Part shown: one piece after another, positions 19,024 to 29,210 of the stretch
Layout of the letters: each line of letters begins with the position of its first letter
Numbering within the stretch: position 1 is the stretch's first letter
NCBI RefSeq assembly: GCF_002843305.1
Contig: NZ_PGSG01000041.1
Span: 30,209-94,208, forward strand
Source of the DNA: Streptomyces barkulensis
Lineage (GTDB): Bacteria; Actinomycetota; Actinomycetes; Streptomycetales; Streptomycetaceae
DNA: 64,000 nt
Direction: 5' to 3'
The notes under the pieces: generated by a model
Seen by the model: the letters and a program-made list of their open reading frames with translations, nothing else
What the model was told of the DNA's origin: nothing
The model's database searches: none
Position numbers and translations under genes: made by a program

Positions 19024-19853
19024 GCGCGACGGACACCGGGAGCAGGACGGGCGGCGGTGGCGGGGCGGCCGACGGGGCGGCCGGCGGGGCGGCGGCCTCC
19101 CTGGGCCGGCTGCGGTCGCTGGCCCGTGCGGAGCTGACGCTGCTCGTCCGCAACCGCACCGCCATGTTCACCGCCCTGCTGATGCCGCTGGCCATGGTGC
19201 TGTTCATGCGCTCCACGGTCGAGCAGGCGCCGCTGGAGGGCACCGGGCTGAGTGTCACCGATCTGGTGATGACCAGCGGCATCCCGATGGTGCTGATCCT
19301 CGTCGTCTATCTGAACCTCATCCCCGCCTACGTCTCCCGCCGCGAGGAGCTGGTCCTCAAGCGGCTGCGGACCGGAGAGCTGCGGGACTGGGAGATCCTG
19401 GCCGGCGCGGCGCTGCCGGTGGTCACCGTGGCGCTGGCGCAGTGCGCCGTGCTGGTCGCGGCGGGCGCGGCCCTGCTGGAGATGACGCCGCCGGACCGGC
19501 CGGACCTGCTGGTCCTGGGCGTGCTGCTGGGCGCGGTCCTGATGGTGCTGACGGCCGCCGCGACGGCCGTGATCACCCGGACCACGGAGAGCGCGCAGAT
19601 CACCGCGCTGCCGCTGCTGATGGTCTCGCTGGCCGGCTCGGGGATGTTCGTCCCCCTGGAGGTCATGCCGGAGCGGGTGGCCGACGTCCTGCGGCTGCTG
19701 CCGATGAGCCCGGTGGTGGACCTGGTGCGGTACGGCTGGCTCGGCGGCGGCGAGCCGGGCGAGGTGCTGCGGACACTGGGGACCGCCGTGGCCTGGGCCC
19801 TGGTGTCGGTGTTCGCTGTACGGCGGTGGTTCCGCTGGGAACCGCGTCACTGA
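19020..19853 (+). CDS. ABC-2 type transporter permease
   Basis: 277-residue membrane subunit of the exporter. About six membrane segments: FTALLMPLAMVLFM, GIPMVLILVVYLNLI, ALPVVTVALAQCAVLVAAGA, LLVLGVLLGAVLMVLTAAA, ITALPLLMVSLAGSGMF and a C-terminal VAWALVSVFAV. The long Gly/Ala-rich N-terminus (GGGGGAADGAAGGAAA) is low complexity. It begins inside the stop codon of the ATPase gene (ATGA), so the two are translationally coupled. Confidence 0.9.
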   Translation: MSATDTGSRTGGGGGAADGAAGGAAASLGRLRSLARAELTLLVRNRTAMFTALLMPLAMVLFMRSTVEQAPLEGTGLSVTDLVMTSGIPMVLILVVYLNLIPAYVSRREELVLKRLRTGELRDWEILAGAALPVVTVALAQCAVLVAAGAALLEMTPPDRPDLLVLGVLLGAVLMVLTAAATAVITRTTESAQITALPLLMVSLAGSGMFVPLEVMPERVADVLRLLPMSPVVDLVRYGWLGGGEPGEVLRTLGTAVAWALVSVFAVRRWFRWEPRH

Positions 19854-19869
19854 GGTGCGAGGAGCGGGT

Positions 19870-21168
19870 GTGACGGTGGCGGTCGGGGAAGGCACGCTGG
19901 GCTGGGTGGAGCGGATACGGCGGTCCAGCGGGCCGGTCCGCTTCCACCAGTACACCCGCTTCACGCTCTACAGCTTCGCCGTCTGCGAGGCGGCGCTGCT
20001 GGCCTTCTGGTGCGTGGCGCAGCGCGGCGGCGTCCCCCTCTGGGTCGCCGCCGCTCTGATCGCGCTGTTCGCGGCGCACTCCGTGTGCCATCTGCTGCTG
20101 TGCCGGGCCGGGTTGCGGTACTACCTGGGGTCGGCCGAACGGCCGGAACGCCTGACAGCGGTGTACGTCGGGCTCACGGCCGTCGGTGTCACCGCGCTCC
20201 ACGCCTCGGTCGGGGCCGGAGTGCTGGACCCGGGGGCGGTGGCCGCCAGCTCCTGGCTGCTGATGTTCCTGGCCGGGCCGGTGCTCCTCACCCTGTCGGT
20301 CCGGCGGAGCGTCCTGGTGACGGCGCTGGTCATCGCGGGGTCGGCGCTGTCCGTCGCGGCGCTGGACCTGCCGGCGGGGCAGACGGGGTACCACGCGGGC
20401 TCCGCCGTCCTCGGCGCCGTCCTGTTCGGCTTCAGCTACCGCTGTTCGGGCTGGATGCTGCGGGTGGTCAACGAGCTGGAGGCCGCCCGGGAGACCCAGG
20501 CGCGGCTGGCGGTGGCCGAGGAGCGGCTGCGGTTCGGCCGGGACCTGCACGACGTGCTGGGCCGCAACCTGTCGGTGATCGCCCTCAAGAGCGAGCTGGC
20601 CGTGCAGCTCGCGCAGCGCGGCTCGCCCTCCGCCGTGGACCAGATGACCGAGGTGCAGCGGATCGCGCGGGAGTCGCAGCGGGAGATGCGGGAGGTCGTA
20701 CGCGGCTACCGGGAGGCCGATCTGCACACCGAACTGGTCGGCGCGCGCGGGGTGCTGAGGGCGGCCGGGATCGACTGCCGGATCGATGACAGCGGCAGCG
20801 CGGAGCTGGCCGAACCGCTGCAGTCGGCCCTGGGCTGGGTGGTCCGCGAGGGCACCACCAACGTGCTGCGGCACGCCGACGCCCGGCGGTGCACGGTGCG
20901 GCTGCGCGTCGTGTCCGGGGGCGGGCGGAGCGGGCGGGGCACCGGACCGGTCGCCGAGCTGGTGATGGAGAACGACGGCGCAGCGCGGCCTGGAGCCGCC
21001 GCGGGAGGCGGCTCCGGGCTGGCCGGGCTCCGCGAACGCCTGGCCGCGCTCGGCGGCACACTGACCGGTGAGCGCGGCGCGGACGGCGTCTTCCGGCTGA
21101 CGGCCCGGGTGCCGGCGCGGACGTCTGCCCGGCGGGACGGCGAGGGACACGGGGAAGGGAAGCTGTGA
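19870..21168 (+). CDS. Sensor histidine kinase (HisKA_3 / NarL-type, DesK-like)
   Basis: 432-residue membrane kinase. GTG at 19870 is chosen for GAGGAG 6 nt upstream; a GTG at 19855 is an alternative. Five to six N-terminal membrane helices (residues ~30-190) with little outside loop, as in DesK/LiaS-type sensors that watch the membrane. Phosphoacceptor His227 in RDLHDVLGRNLSVIALK. The ATPase domain has VVREGTTNVLRHADA and the G-box GLAGLRERLAALGG. It is the third gene of the ABC-TCS operon and overlaps the regulator start as GTGA. Confidence 0.93.
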   Translation: MTVAVGEGTLGWVERIRRSSGPVRFHQYTRFTLYSFAVCEAALLAFWCVAQRGGVPLWVAAALIALFAAHSVCHLLLCRAGLRYYLGSAERPERLTAVYVGLTAVGVTALHASVGAGVLDPGAVAASSWLLMFLAGPVLLTLSVRRSVLVTALVIAGSALSVAALDLPAGQTGYHAGSAVLGAVLFGFSYRCSGWMLRVVNELEAARETQARLAVAEERLRFGRDLHDVLGRNLSVIALKSELAVQLAQRGSPSAVDQMTEVQRIARESQREMREVVRGYREADLHTELVGARGVLRAAGIDCRIDDSGSAELAEPLQSALGWVVREGTTNVLRHADARRCTVRLRVVSGGGRSGRGTGPVAELVMENDGAARPGAAAGGGSGLAGLRERLAALGGTLTGERGADGVFRLTARVPARTSARRDGEGHGEGKL

Positions 21169-21836
21169 GCGACCACGAGCGGGGCGGTACGGACAGTGGC
21201 GTCACCGACGGCGGCGCGGGAGGCGGACGCCGCGTACGGGTGCTGCTGGCCGACGACGAGCACCTGATCCGGGGCGCGCTGGCCGCGCTGCTGGCGCTGG
21301 AGGACGACCTGCTGGTGGTGGCCGAGGCCGCCTCCGGGCCCGAGGCGCTGGCGATGGCCCGCGCCCACCGGCCCGACGTGGCGGTGCTGGACCTCCAGAT
21401 GCCGGGCAAGGACGGTGTGGCGGTCGCCACGGAGCTGCGTGCCGGTCTCCCCGCCTGCGCCACCATGATCGTGACCGGGCACGGCCGCCCGGGGCATCTG
21501 AAGCGGGCCCTGGCCGCTGGGGTGCGGGGCTTCGTGCCCAAGACCGTCTCGGCGCAGCGGCTGGCCGAGATCATCCGCACGGTGCACGCCGGCAACCGCT
21601 ATGTGGACCCGGAGCTGGCCGCCGACGCGATCAGCGCCGGGGACTCGCCGCTGACCGCCCGCGAGGCCGAGCTGCTGGAGCTGGCGGCGGACGGGGCGCC
21701 GGTCGCGGAGATCGCCGCGCGGGCCGCGCTGGCGCCGGGGACGGTCCGCAACTACCTGTCGTCGGCCGCCGCGAAGCTGTCGGCGGAGAACCGTCACGCG
21801 GCCGTGCGCATCGCACGCGAGCGGGGTTGGCTATAG
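21165..21836 (+). CDS. NarL/LuxR-family response regulator
   Basis: 223-residue cytoplasmic regulator, partner of the upstream kinase. Receiver domain with Asp30/31, phosphoacceptor Asp76 (VAVLDLQMPG) and a Lys in FVPKT. C-terminal LuxR HTH from SPLTAREAELLELAADG to TVRNYLSSAAAKL. GTG start overlapping the kinase stop. The final codons (TATAG) coincide with a TATAGT box that probably drives the downstream tRNA-Gly. It most likely controls this same exporter operon. Confidence 0.93.
   Translation: MSDHERGGTDSGVTDGGAGGGRRVRVLLADDEHLIRGALAALLALEDDLLVVAEAASGPEALAMARAHRPDVAVLDLQMPGKDGVAVATELRAGLPACATMIVTGHGRPGHLKRALAAGVRGFVPKTVSAQRLAEIIRTVHAGNRYVDPELAADAISAGDSPLTAREAELLELAADGAPVAEIAARAALAPGTVRNYLSSAAAKLSAENRHAAVRIARERGWL
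21831..21836 (+). promoter_or_regulatory. -10 element of tRNA-Gly(GCC) copy 2, inside a coding end
   Basis: TATAGT (the last base follows immediately into AGG) overlaps the TAG stop of the response regulator and sits about 24-29 bp before the tRNA. GGGGTTGGC upstream gives only a weak -35. The position is closer to the tRNA than in the other copies. Confidence 0.4.
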
Positions 21837-21859
21837 TAGGAGCGCACCGAACGGAGCAC

Positions 21860-21932
<73 letters not shown>

Positions 21933-21939
21933 CGATGAA

Positions 21940-21969
21940 AAGGCCCCGGTCCTTCAGGACCGGGGCCTT
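21940..21969 (+). terminator. Terminator of tRNA-Gly(GCC) copy 2
   Basis: AAGGCCCCGGTCC (21940-21952) pairs with 21957-21969 across TTCA, followed by TTCTCC. Near copy of the hairpin at 17876, with a compensatory base-pair change. Confidence 0.85.
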
Positions 21970-22037
21970 CTCCGTGTGCGGGTCTCCCGCGGGCGGGGCG
22001 GGGACGGCACCCGCAGGACCGTCCCCTGCCGCCGGTG

Positions 22038-22952
22038 TCAGCTCCAGCGGGTGCCCGTCAGCAGCTCGTACGCCTCGATGTAGCGGGCGCGGGTGCGCTC
22101 GACGACCTCGGCGGGCAGCTCGGGCGGGGGGACCTCGCCGCCGCGGTCCCAGCCGGCGGCCGGGGAGGTCAGCCAGTCGCGGACGATCTGCTTGTCGAAC
22201 GAGGGCTGGGAGCGGCCCGGCTCCCACTCGTCGACGGGCCAGAAGCGCGAGGAGTCCGGCGTCAGCACCTCGTCGGCGAGCACCAGCCGCTCCCCGCCGT
22301 CACCCTCCACGGCCCACCCGAACTCGAACTTGGTGTCGGCCAGGATGATGCCCCGCTCCCTGGCGATGTCGCGCCCCCGGGAGTAGACGGCCAGGGTGAG
22401 CTGGCGCAGTTCGGCGGCGGTGTCGGCGCCGACCCGGCGGGCGACCTCCTCGTAGGGGACGTTCTCGTCGTGCTCGCCGACCTCCGCCTTGGTGGCCGGG
22501 GTGAAGATGGGGGCGGGCAGCTCGGAGCCGTCCTCCAGGCCCTCGGGCAGGGCGAGGCCGCAGACCGTGCGGGCCTGGCGGTACTCGGCCAGGCCCGAGC
22601 CGGTGAGGTAGCCGCGGGCCACGCACTCGACCGGCACCATGCGCAGGGAGCGGCAGACCACCGTGCGGCCCGCCCAGTCGGCGGGGGCGCCGGACGGCAG
22701 CTCGGTGGAGAGCACATGGCCCGGCACCAGGTCGGCGAGCTGGTCGAACCACCACAGGGAGAGCTGGGTGAGGACGCGGCCCTTGTCGGGGATCTCGGTC
22801 GGCAGCACCCAGTCGTAGGCGGACACCCGGTCGCTGGCGACCATCACCAGATCGCCCGCCTCGTTCCGGTACAGGTCCCGCACCTTGCCGGTGTGCACGT
22901 GCACCAGACCCGGCACCTGTACGGGTTCGGGCTTCTCTACGAATCCGGTCAC
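22038..22952 (-). CDS. purC: SAICAR synthetase (phosphoribosylaminoimidazole-succinocarboxamide synthase)
   Basis: 304-residue PurC: ATP-dependent joining of aspartate to CAIR, giving SAICAR. GTG at 22952 has GAGGAG 5 nt upstream and gives the normal N-terminus (TGFVEKPEPVQVPGLVHVHT, then GKVRDLY with the ATP-binding GKVRD). Downstream motifs: VASDRVSAYDWVLPTEIPDK, ECVARGYLTGSG, and ILADTKFEFGW near the C-terminus. The open frame runs far upstream of this start but only as an antisense artefact. The gene faces the tRNA-Gly unit. Confidence 0.97.
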   Translation of the reverse strand: MTGFVEKPEPVQVPGLVHVHTGKVRDLYRNEAGDLVMVASDRVSAYDWVLPTEIPDKGRVLTQLSLWWFDQLADLVPGHVLSTELPSGAPADWAGRTVVCRSLRMVPVECVARGYLTGSGLAEYRQARTVCGLALPEGLEDGSELPAPIFTPATKAEVGEHDENVPYEEVARRVGADTAAELRQLTLAVYSRGRDIARERGIILADTKFEFGWAVEGDGGERLVLADEVLTPDSSRFWPVDEWEPGRSQPSFDKQIVRDWLTSPAAGWDRGGEVPPPELPAEVVERTRARYIEAYELLTGTRWS

Positions 22953-23044
22953 GGCTCCTCCTGTGGCTTGGTCCAGGAGTTCCGATTCTCCCGTACCCCC
23001 GCCCTCCCCACCGGCCGGGGTCGGACGGACGGGTGGGGGCGCGC

Positions 23045-23080
23045 CGCGCGAACAGCCGTAACCGCGCGAACAGCCGTAAC
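23045..23080. repeat. 18-bp tandem repeat upstream of purC
   Basis: Two perfect copies of CGCGCGAACAGCCGTAAC (23045-23062 and 23063-23080), between purC and the next upstream gene on the minus strand. It lies in the likely purC promoter region, so it could be a regulator site or simple slippage. Confidence 0.8.
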
Positions 23081-23098
23081 CGGGCGGGCCGCGGTGGC

Positions 23099-24577
23099 TC
23101 AGGGGTGCTTGCAGATGTGGTCCAGGAGGTTGGCCGTGGCCCGCTGGATGCGGGAGTCGATGTGGCCGGGGCGGTCCAGGGCCGGGGACCAGGCGAAGGT
23201 GCCCGAGGCGAAGACCAGGGCGCCGCCGGGCGCCTCGTACAGGGAGGTCTCCTGGTGGCGGCGGGTGCCGGAGGCGTCCCGGTAGGGCGAGTGGGCCAGC
23301 AGGACGCGGCCGGTGTGCGGGGGCAGGGCGGTGCGCGGGAAGTAGCGGTCGGCCTCGCCCGCCACCAGGCCGGGCAGCTCCTCGCCCTCCGCCGCCCCGG
23401 TGGCCTCCCACAGCCAGTGGGAGGTGTTGCGCACGACCATCGGGTGCGGCCGGGGCACCTGGCCCGCGTACTGGACGCCCAGCACCTGCTGTTCGGGCTC
23501 GCCCTGGTCGCGCCAGCGCCGCGGGCGGCCCGGGCCGCGGCGCTTGCGGCAGGTCATCAGCCGGTCGGGGGCTCCGGAGGGCGAGGGGCCCAGCTCGACC
23601 TGCCAGTACATGGTGTTGGCCGAGAGGAAGACCAGCGAGGTGCCGCTGTCGCGGGCCTTCTCCACGGCGCGGCGCATGGGCGCCGACCAGTACTCGTCGT
23701 GGCCGGCGAAGACCAGGCCGCGGTAGCGGGAGGGGTCGACGCGGCCCGCGTGCAGATCGCGGGTGTCGGCGTAGGCCAGGTCGTAGCCGTAGCGCTCGGC
23801 CCAGCGGATGAAGTCGTAGGCGTGGCCCACGTGCAGGGGCAGGCCCGCGCCCGCGTACGGCCGGTCGAAGGAGACGGTGACGGCCGCGTCCTCCTCCCCC
23901 AGCAGCCGCCCCTCCCCGTCCCAGGCGTGGTAGAGGCTGGCGCCGGTGCGGCCGTCCTCGGGGAAGAGGTTGTACGCCTGCCAGGTGACGTCGGGGATGA
24001 CCAGCAGCAGGTCGCCGGGGCGTTCGTCGCGGACGGTGAAGGGGATGTGGGAGCGGTGGCCGTCGGCTGTGGTCAGCACGGCCACATGGGCGCCGGTGCT
24101 CCAGTAGTCCGGGATCTGGAGCCGCCAGGAGAGCCACCAGTGGTGGCAGGAGACGGTGCGGTCGGCGGCCAGCGGCGGGGGCTGGACGATGCCGGACAGC
24201 CGGGGGCTGGTGGTGATCTTGGTCGCTCCCTCGCCGCCGTAGTGGCCGATGCGGTAGACGTCCACGCCGAAGGGCTGGGGCGGATTGACCGTGATCCGGA
24301 AGTCGATGGACTCGCCGGGCGAGACCGCGCTCTCGGAGGTGAAGCCCTTGATCTGGCAGTGCACGTCGTCGGCCGCGCGCGGGCCGCCGCCCGCCGTGGA
24401 CGGGGCGTGTCCGCCGTCCAGGCTGCTGTGGTCGAGGTACCAGGGGACGACGTGGCCGGTGTCGTCGAAGTAGTGCTCGCCGCACCGCAGCCAGGGCAGC
24501 GGTCCCTGCCCGAACGGATCGGTGACCGCGTGCGCGAGAGCTCCCGACTCCCAGCGCCGGATCTGCTCCGTGCCCAC
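23099..24577 (-). CDS. N,N-dimethylformamidase large-subunit-like protein
   Basis: 492 residues. GTG at 24577 is chosen, about 10 nt after GGGAGG, giving TEQIRRWESGALAHAV. The frame upstream is antisense to another gene. Central Ig-like part (GFTSESAVSPGESIDFRITV, VDVYRIGHYGG) followed by a GATase1-like/beta-rich domain with YNLFPEDGRTGASLYHAWD, YEL-free DLAYADTRDLHAG and FAGHDEYWSAPMRRAVE. This order matches the DMF amidohydrolase beta-subunit family widespread in Streptomyces. The small alpha subunit is absent here, so a true formamidase activity is doubtful; it may be an orphan amidohydrolase or carbohydrate-related protein. No signal peptide seen. Confidence 0.75.
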   Translation of the reverse strand: MGTEQIRRWESGALAHAVTDPFGQGPLPWLRCGEHYFDDTGHVVPWYLDHSSLDGGHAPSTAGGGPRAADDVHCQIKGFTSESAVSPGESIDFRITVNPPQPFGVDVYRIGHYGGEGATKITTSPRLSGIVQPPPLAADRTVSCHHWWLSWRLQIPDYWSTGAHVAVLTTADGHRSHIPFTVRDERPGDLLLVIPDVTWQAYNLFPEDGRTGASLYHAWDGEGRLLGEEDAAVTVSFDRPYAGAGLPLHVGHAYDFIRWAERYGYDLAYADTRDLHAGRVDPSRYRGLVFAGHDEYWSAPMRRAVEKARDSGTSLVFLSANTMYWQVELGPSPSGAPDRLMTCRKRRGPGRPRRWRDQGEPEQQVLGVQYAGQVPRPHPMVVRNTSHWLWEATGAAEGEELPGLVAGEADRYFPRTALPPHTGRVLLAHSPYRDASGTRRHQETSLYEAPGGALVFASGTFAWSPALDRPGHIDSRIQRATANLLDHICKHP

Positions 24578-24721
24578 CTGTGTCTCCCCTCCCTGTGTCC
24601 GCTCCCGCGATGCCGTGCACCAGCACATCACATAAAGCGAACACCCTGTCACCCCTTGTCGCCGAATGGCCGGGGACCTGGCCGAACACGTCTCGAACAC
24701 GAGGTGCGGGCAGCGGCCGGG

Positions 24722-24760
24722 AGGAGGGGCCGGGGGAGGGGCCGGGGGAGGGGCCGCAGG
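24722..24760. repeat. GGGGCCGGGGGA short tandem repeats
   Basis: About three copies of a 12-bp G-rich unit between the terminator of the M48-like gene and the start of the DMF-like gene. The plus strand has runs of 4-5 G that could form a G-quadruplex; this is low-complexity spacer. Confidence 0.6.
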
Positions 24761-24763
24761 AAG

Positions 24764-24812
24764 GAGCCGCAGGCGGACGGGAGCCGCGGAGCGCCCGGAC
24801 CGCCTGCGGCTC
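24764..24812 (-). terminator. Terminator of the M48-like gene
   Basis: GAGCCGCAGGCGG (24764-24776) pairs with 24800-24812; the loop is 23 nt. The stem overlaps the stop codon (24811-24813) of the minus-strand gene. Confidence 0.55.
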
Positions 24813-26502
24813 AGACCAGGCGGATGGGCTTGTCGGGCCGTACTCCCACGGCCGCCAGCCAGTCGAGCAGCGGCCGTGGGTCGCCGTCCTCGGCGAGGGC
24901 GAGGACGGGCCGGGCCAGATCGGCCCGTCGCTCGCCGTCGACGAACAGGGCGGGGCCGTCCAGCCAGTCGAGCCCGGGGGCCGCCCCGGCGGTGTCCACG
25001 GCCGCGCAGCACACGGCGGCCGTGATGTGCTCGGCCAGCAGCTCGCGTCCGGAGCGCGGCGGCTGGAGGGGGAAGCCGCCGCCGGGCGGGAGGAGCGCGC
25101 CGTCCCCGCCGGGGACGGGCAGGGGGATCGCGCCCGCCTCGCGGGCGGCGCCGGCCCGGGCCGCCTCCTCACGGGCGAGGTCGGCGCCGATCCGGGCGGC
25201 GAGCGCGTCGGCGCCGCCGCCGGACGGGGCGTCCGGGCCGTCCGGAGCCGCCCCGCCGGCCAGCCGGTCGACCAGCTCGGCCAGGGTCGGGTTCCCGTCG
25301 GCCCGCAGCGCCGTGAAGAGACGGGCGGCCTCGGAGCGCCAGATGCGGTCCACGACCTCCTCCGGGTACCCCTGCCAGTCCACCGGGGCCCAGTCGGGAC
25401 CGGGCTCGGCCGGACCGCCGTGGAAGAGTCGCGCGGCCAGCAGGGAGACCTGGCGGTCCACCTCGCCGGGCTCCTCCAGCAGGTCGCAGGCGGGGCGCTC
25501 GCCCAGCCGGGTCGCGAAGCCCTCGGCCAGCCGGTCGCGCCGGGACAGCTCGGTGAGGGCGGAGACCACGCCGGCGTCCAGCCGGGCGGGCCAGCGCCCC
25601 GTGCGCCAGGCGGGCAGCGCGACCCGGGTCAGCAGCCGGTCCCAGCCGGCGTACGCCAGGCCCACCTGCTCCTGGGCGACGACCCGCAGGCCGTAGTCGA
25701 CCGTCTGGGCCCGCGCCGCGGCCGCGGCGGCGACCATGCGCTCCATCTCCGCGGCGTGGGAGGCCCCGGCGCGCAGCAGCAGCCGGGAGATCCAGCCGGT
25801 GAAGTCGTACGCGAGCCGCCTGGGCGCCGGTCCGCGGGCCGCCACGGCGACCGCGGCGGCGGCGTCCAGTCCGCGGACGAAGCGCCGCGCGGCGGCGATG
25901 TCCGGGTGGGCGGACGGGCCCGTGCCGGCCACGATCGGGGCGAGCAGAGCCCGCAGTTCGGCGACCCGCATCCACCACAGGAAGGGGGAGCCGACGACGA
26001 GCACGGGGGCGTCCGAGCCGCGTGCCGTGCCGGGGCGCGGCAGACGGCGGCCGCGGGTGGTGTGCGCCCGGTCCTCCAGCCAGCTGTCGCAGTCCGGCGT
26101 CAGGGCTATCGCCGAGGGCGCCGGGACGTCCAGCCGGTCGGCGAGGTCGCGTATCAGCCGGTACAGGTCGGGGGCGGCCGACTCGTCGATCTGCACGGTG
26201 GGGCTGACCGCCGGGCGCGCCCGGGCGATCACGGCGGCCACGCCCGCGGCCGCGGCTAGCACCGGCACGGCGACGGCCGCGGCCGTCCAGCGCAGTGCGT
26301 CCCAGCCGTCGCCGCGGAGGTGGCCGGTGGCCCCTCCGGCCAGCAGGACGACCGCCGCGGCGGCGGGCAGCAGCGCGGCGCCCAGCGCGGCGCCGCGCAC
26401 CCTCAGGACCGCCAGTGCGTGGTCGCGCGCCGAACGCGCGCCCGTCTCAGGTACCGCCACGAGTCGCTCACCCCCTTGCCGTTCCCCCGCGCCTGCCGTC
26501 AC
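24811..26502 (-). CDS. Membrane protein with degenerate M48-peptidase-like domain
   Basis: 563 residues. Two N-terminal membrane helices (about 36-58 and 70-93) are followed by text typical of HtpX/Ste24-type M48 proteins: PDLYRLIRDLADRLDVPAPSAIALTP... then VLVVGSPFLWWM and ELRALLAPIVAG (residues 182-193). In real M48 peptidases that last helix carries the zinc motif HExxH; here it reads PIVAG, so both zinc histidines and the catalytic Glu are missing. It is therefore probably a non-proteolytic relative. The rest is Ala/Arg-rich with no other domain recognised. Ends in a hairpin; not clearly in an operon. Confidence 0.75.
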   Translation of the reverse strand: MTAGAGERQGGERLVAVPETGARSARDHALAVLRVRGAALGAALLPAAAAVVLLAGGATGHLRGDGWDALRWTAAAVAVPVLAAAAGVAAVIARARPAVSPTVQIDESAAPDLYRLIRDLADRLDVPAPSAIALTPDCDSWLEDRAHTTRGRRLPRPGTARGSDAPVLVVGSPFLWWMRVAELRALLAPIVAGTGPSAHPDIAAARRFVRGLDAAAAVAVAARGPAPRRLAYDFTGWISRLLLRAGASHAAEMERMVAAAAAARAQTVDYGLRVVAQEQVGLAYAGWDRLLTRVALPAWRTGRWPARLDAGVVSALTELSRRDRLAEGFATRLGERPACDLLEEPGEVDRQVSLLAARLFHGGPAEPGPDWAPVDWQGYPEEVVDRIWRSEAARLFTALRADGNPTLAELVDRLAGGAAPDGPDAPSGGGADALAARIGADLAREEAARAGAAREAGAIPLPVPGGDGALLPPGGGFPLQPPRSGRELLAEHITAAVCCAAVDTAGAAPGLDWLDGPALFVDGERRADLARPVLALAEDGDPRPLLDWLAAVGVRPDKPIRLV

Positions 26503-26703
26503 TCCCCCACTGTGGCACCGGCAGGCGACACCGCAATGTGCGGTGGGCCACTTGCCGGAGCCGTCCGCGGGAACCCTAGTCGGCGCCCGCGGGGCCGTCA
26601 GCCGGATGAGGAAGCGGTCACTCGATGGAATGGCTTTGGGTAAAGCTGGGTGCGGAAATCCATTCGCGGGGTGTCCGGACGGGTGTCCGGACGGGGCGCC
26701 GGC

Positions 26704-28014
<1,311 letters not shown>

Positions 28015-28405
28015 GCCCTGCACCCTATCCGCCCCTCCCCCGGCCCCGGCGGGCCCGCCCGGAAGGCGGACGGCGGGGGCTGCCGGGGGAGCGCCGGAAG
28101 GCTGACGGACGCCTGCCGGACGCGGCCGCGGGACCGGTGCCGTCGGCATGGCGGCGGCGCGGCGGCGGCGGTGGTCAGGGAAGCGTCGGCGGTGGTCAGG
28201 GGCGCGGGACGGCAGCCGAAACACGCTCCTCACCCCATCGGGTGAGGAAGCGGGGCCTGTATACCCAATCGGGATGCACGTATGGGCGGAAATACCGCGA
28301 AGGCCGAGAGGTCTCCCACTTTTGGGGGTAGGAAGGGGCACCGAGCGGTCCGAGGGAGGTCCGTCCGCGAATGGATCCGAGCGAGGGCTTTGTTGGGAGT
28401 GGCGG
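28015..28405. promoter_or_regulatory. Divergent region purD / SLATT-like gene
   Basis: 391 bp. Near purD it is GC-rich with a direct repeat of GGCGGTGGTCAGGG (about 28165-28205). From 28228 it becomes less GC-rich: the hairpin CCTCACCC-CATC-GGGTGAGG (28228-28247), then AT-richer patches around 28258-28330, probably the promoter(s) of the two divergent genes. No coding frame with a ribosome site. Confidence 0.5.
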
Positions 28406-29155
28406 GTGAGTCAGCCGGAGATGCGCCCCGGAACGGGCGGCGGCACGGGCGGCGGCACGGGGCGGGGCGAGCACGGGGACCTGCTCGGGCGGCCGTTCCC
28501 CCTGGGGGACTGGGGCGAGCCCGCCGAGCGCCTGGACGAGCTGTACCGGTGGGTGGAGAGCGGGGCGCTGGAGGTCGTGGAGTGGTATCTGGCCGACCGG
28601 GCGCGCAAGCGCCGGTGGGCCGGGGCGCTGCGGGCGGGGACCGCCGCGGGGCTGGCGGCCGGGGGCGCGCTGCCGCTGCTGGAACTGGCCGGCGGGGCGC
28701 GGGGCGCGGCCCTGTGGGCGTTCCCCGCCCTGCTGCTGGCGGCCGTGTGCGCGGGGTGCGACCGCTGGTTCGGGCTGACCTCGGGCTGGATGCGCGGCAT
28801 CGCCACGGCGCAGGCGGTCCAGCGGCGACTGGAGATGCTGCAGTACGACTGGGCGTCGGAGAGCGTACGGGAGGTGCTCGGGCCCACCGAGGGCACCGCG
28901 AGCGAGGCCGCCGAGCGGTGCCTGGGGGTGCTGCGGCGCTTCTCGGAGGACGTGACCGAGCTGGTGCGGGGCGAGACCGCCGCCTGGATGGTGGAGTTCC
29001 GCTCCGGTCCGACACCGCTGCACACCCAGTCGCTGACCTCCTCCGCCTGGAGCGCGCGCACCGCGCAGGCCGCCGCGCAGCCGTCCCGCTTCTCGATGCC
29101 GCCGGGCGTCCGGCCGAGCATGCCCCGGCAGCGCCCCCCGGAGGGGCCGCGCTGA
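28406..29155 (+). CDS. SLATT-like two-helix membrane protein
   Basis: 249 residues. GTG at 28406 follows GGGAG with 6-nt spacing; the longer frame upstream is non-coding. A Gly-rich N-terminus (GTGGGTGGGTG) precedes [20 protein letters not shown], then two close membrane helices (about 73-95 and 101-118) and a helical cytoplasmic part, [17 protein letters not shown] to MVEFRSG. This helix - 2TM - long helix layout fits SLATT proteins, which are predicted membrane effectors associated with SMODS/SLOG nucleotide-signalling defence systems; many actinobacterial members, including this one, are orphans. No cyclase or SLOG gene is adjacent, so a defence role is not shown. Confidence 0.7.
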   Translation: MSQPEMRPGTGGGTGGGTGRGEHGDLLGRPFPLGDWGEPAERLDELYRWVESGALEVVEWYLADRARKRRWAGALRAGTAAGLAAGGALPLLELAGGARGAALWAFPALLLAAVCAGCDRWFGLTSGWMRGIATAQAVQRRLEMLQYDWASESVREVLGPTEGTASEAAERCLGVLRRFSEDVTELVRGETAAWMVEFRSGPTPLHTQSLTSSAWSARTAQAAAQPSRFSMPPGVRPSMPRQRPPEGPR

Positions 29156-29210
29156 CGGCGGCTGCCCGGCGGACGGCGGACGGCGGCGGACGGCGGCAGC
29201 CGGTGCCGCG

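Noticed and set aside
24722..24760. CRISPR-like repeats
   Set aside because: Short 12-bp GC-rich tandem units without spacers; simple low complexity.
22038..25172. A single 1,044-codon minus-strand open frame spanning purC and further
   Set aside because: It is stop-free only because of high GC. purC starts at 22952 with a good ribosome site; the rest is antisense or out of frame to the DMF-like and M48-like genes.
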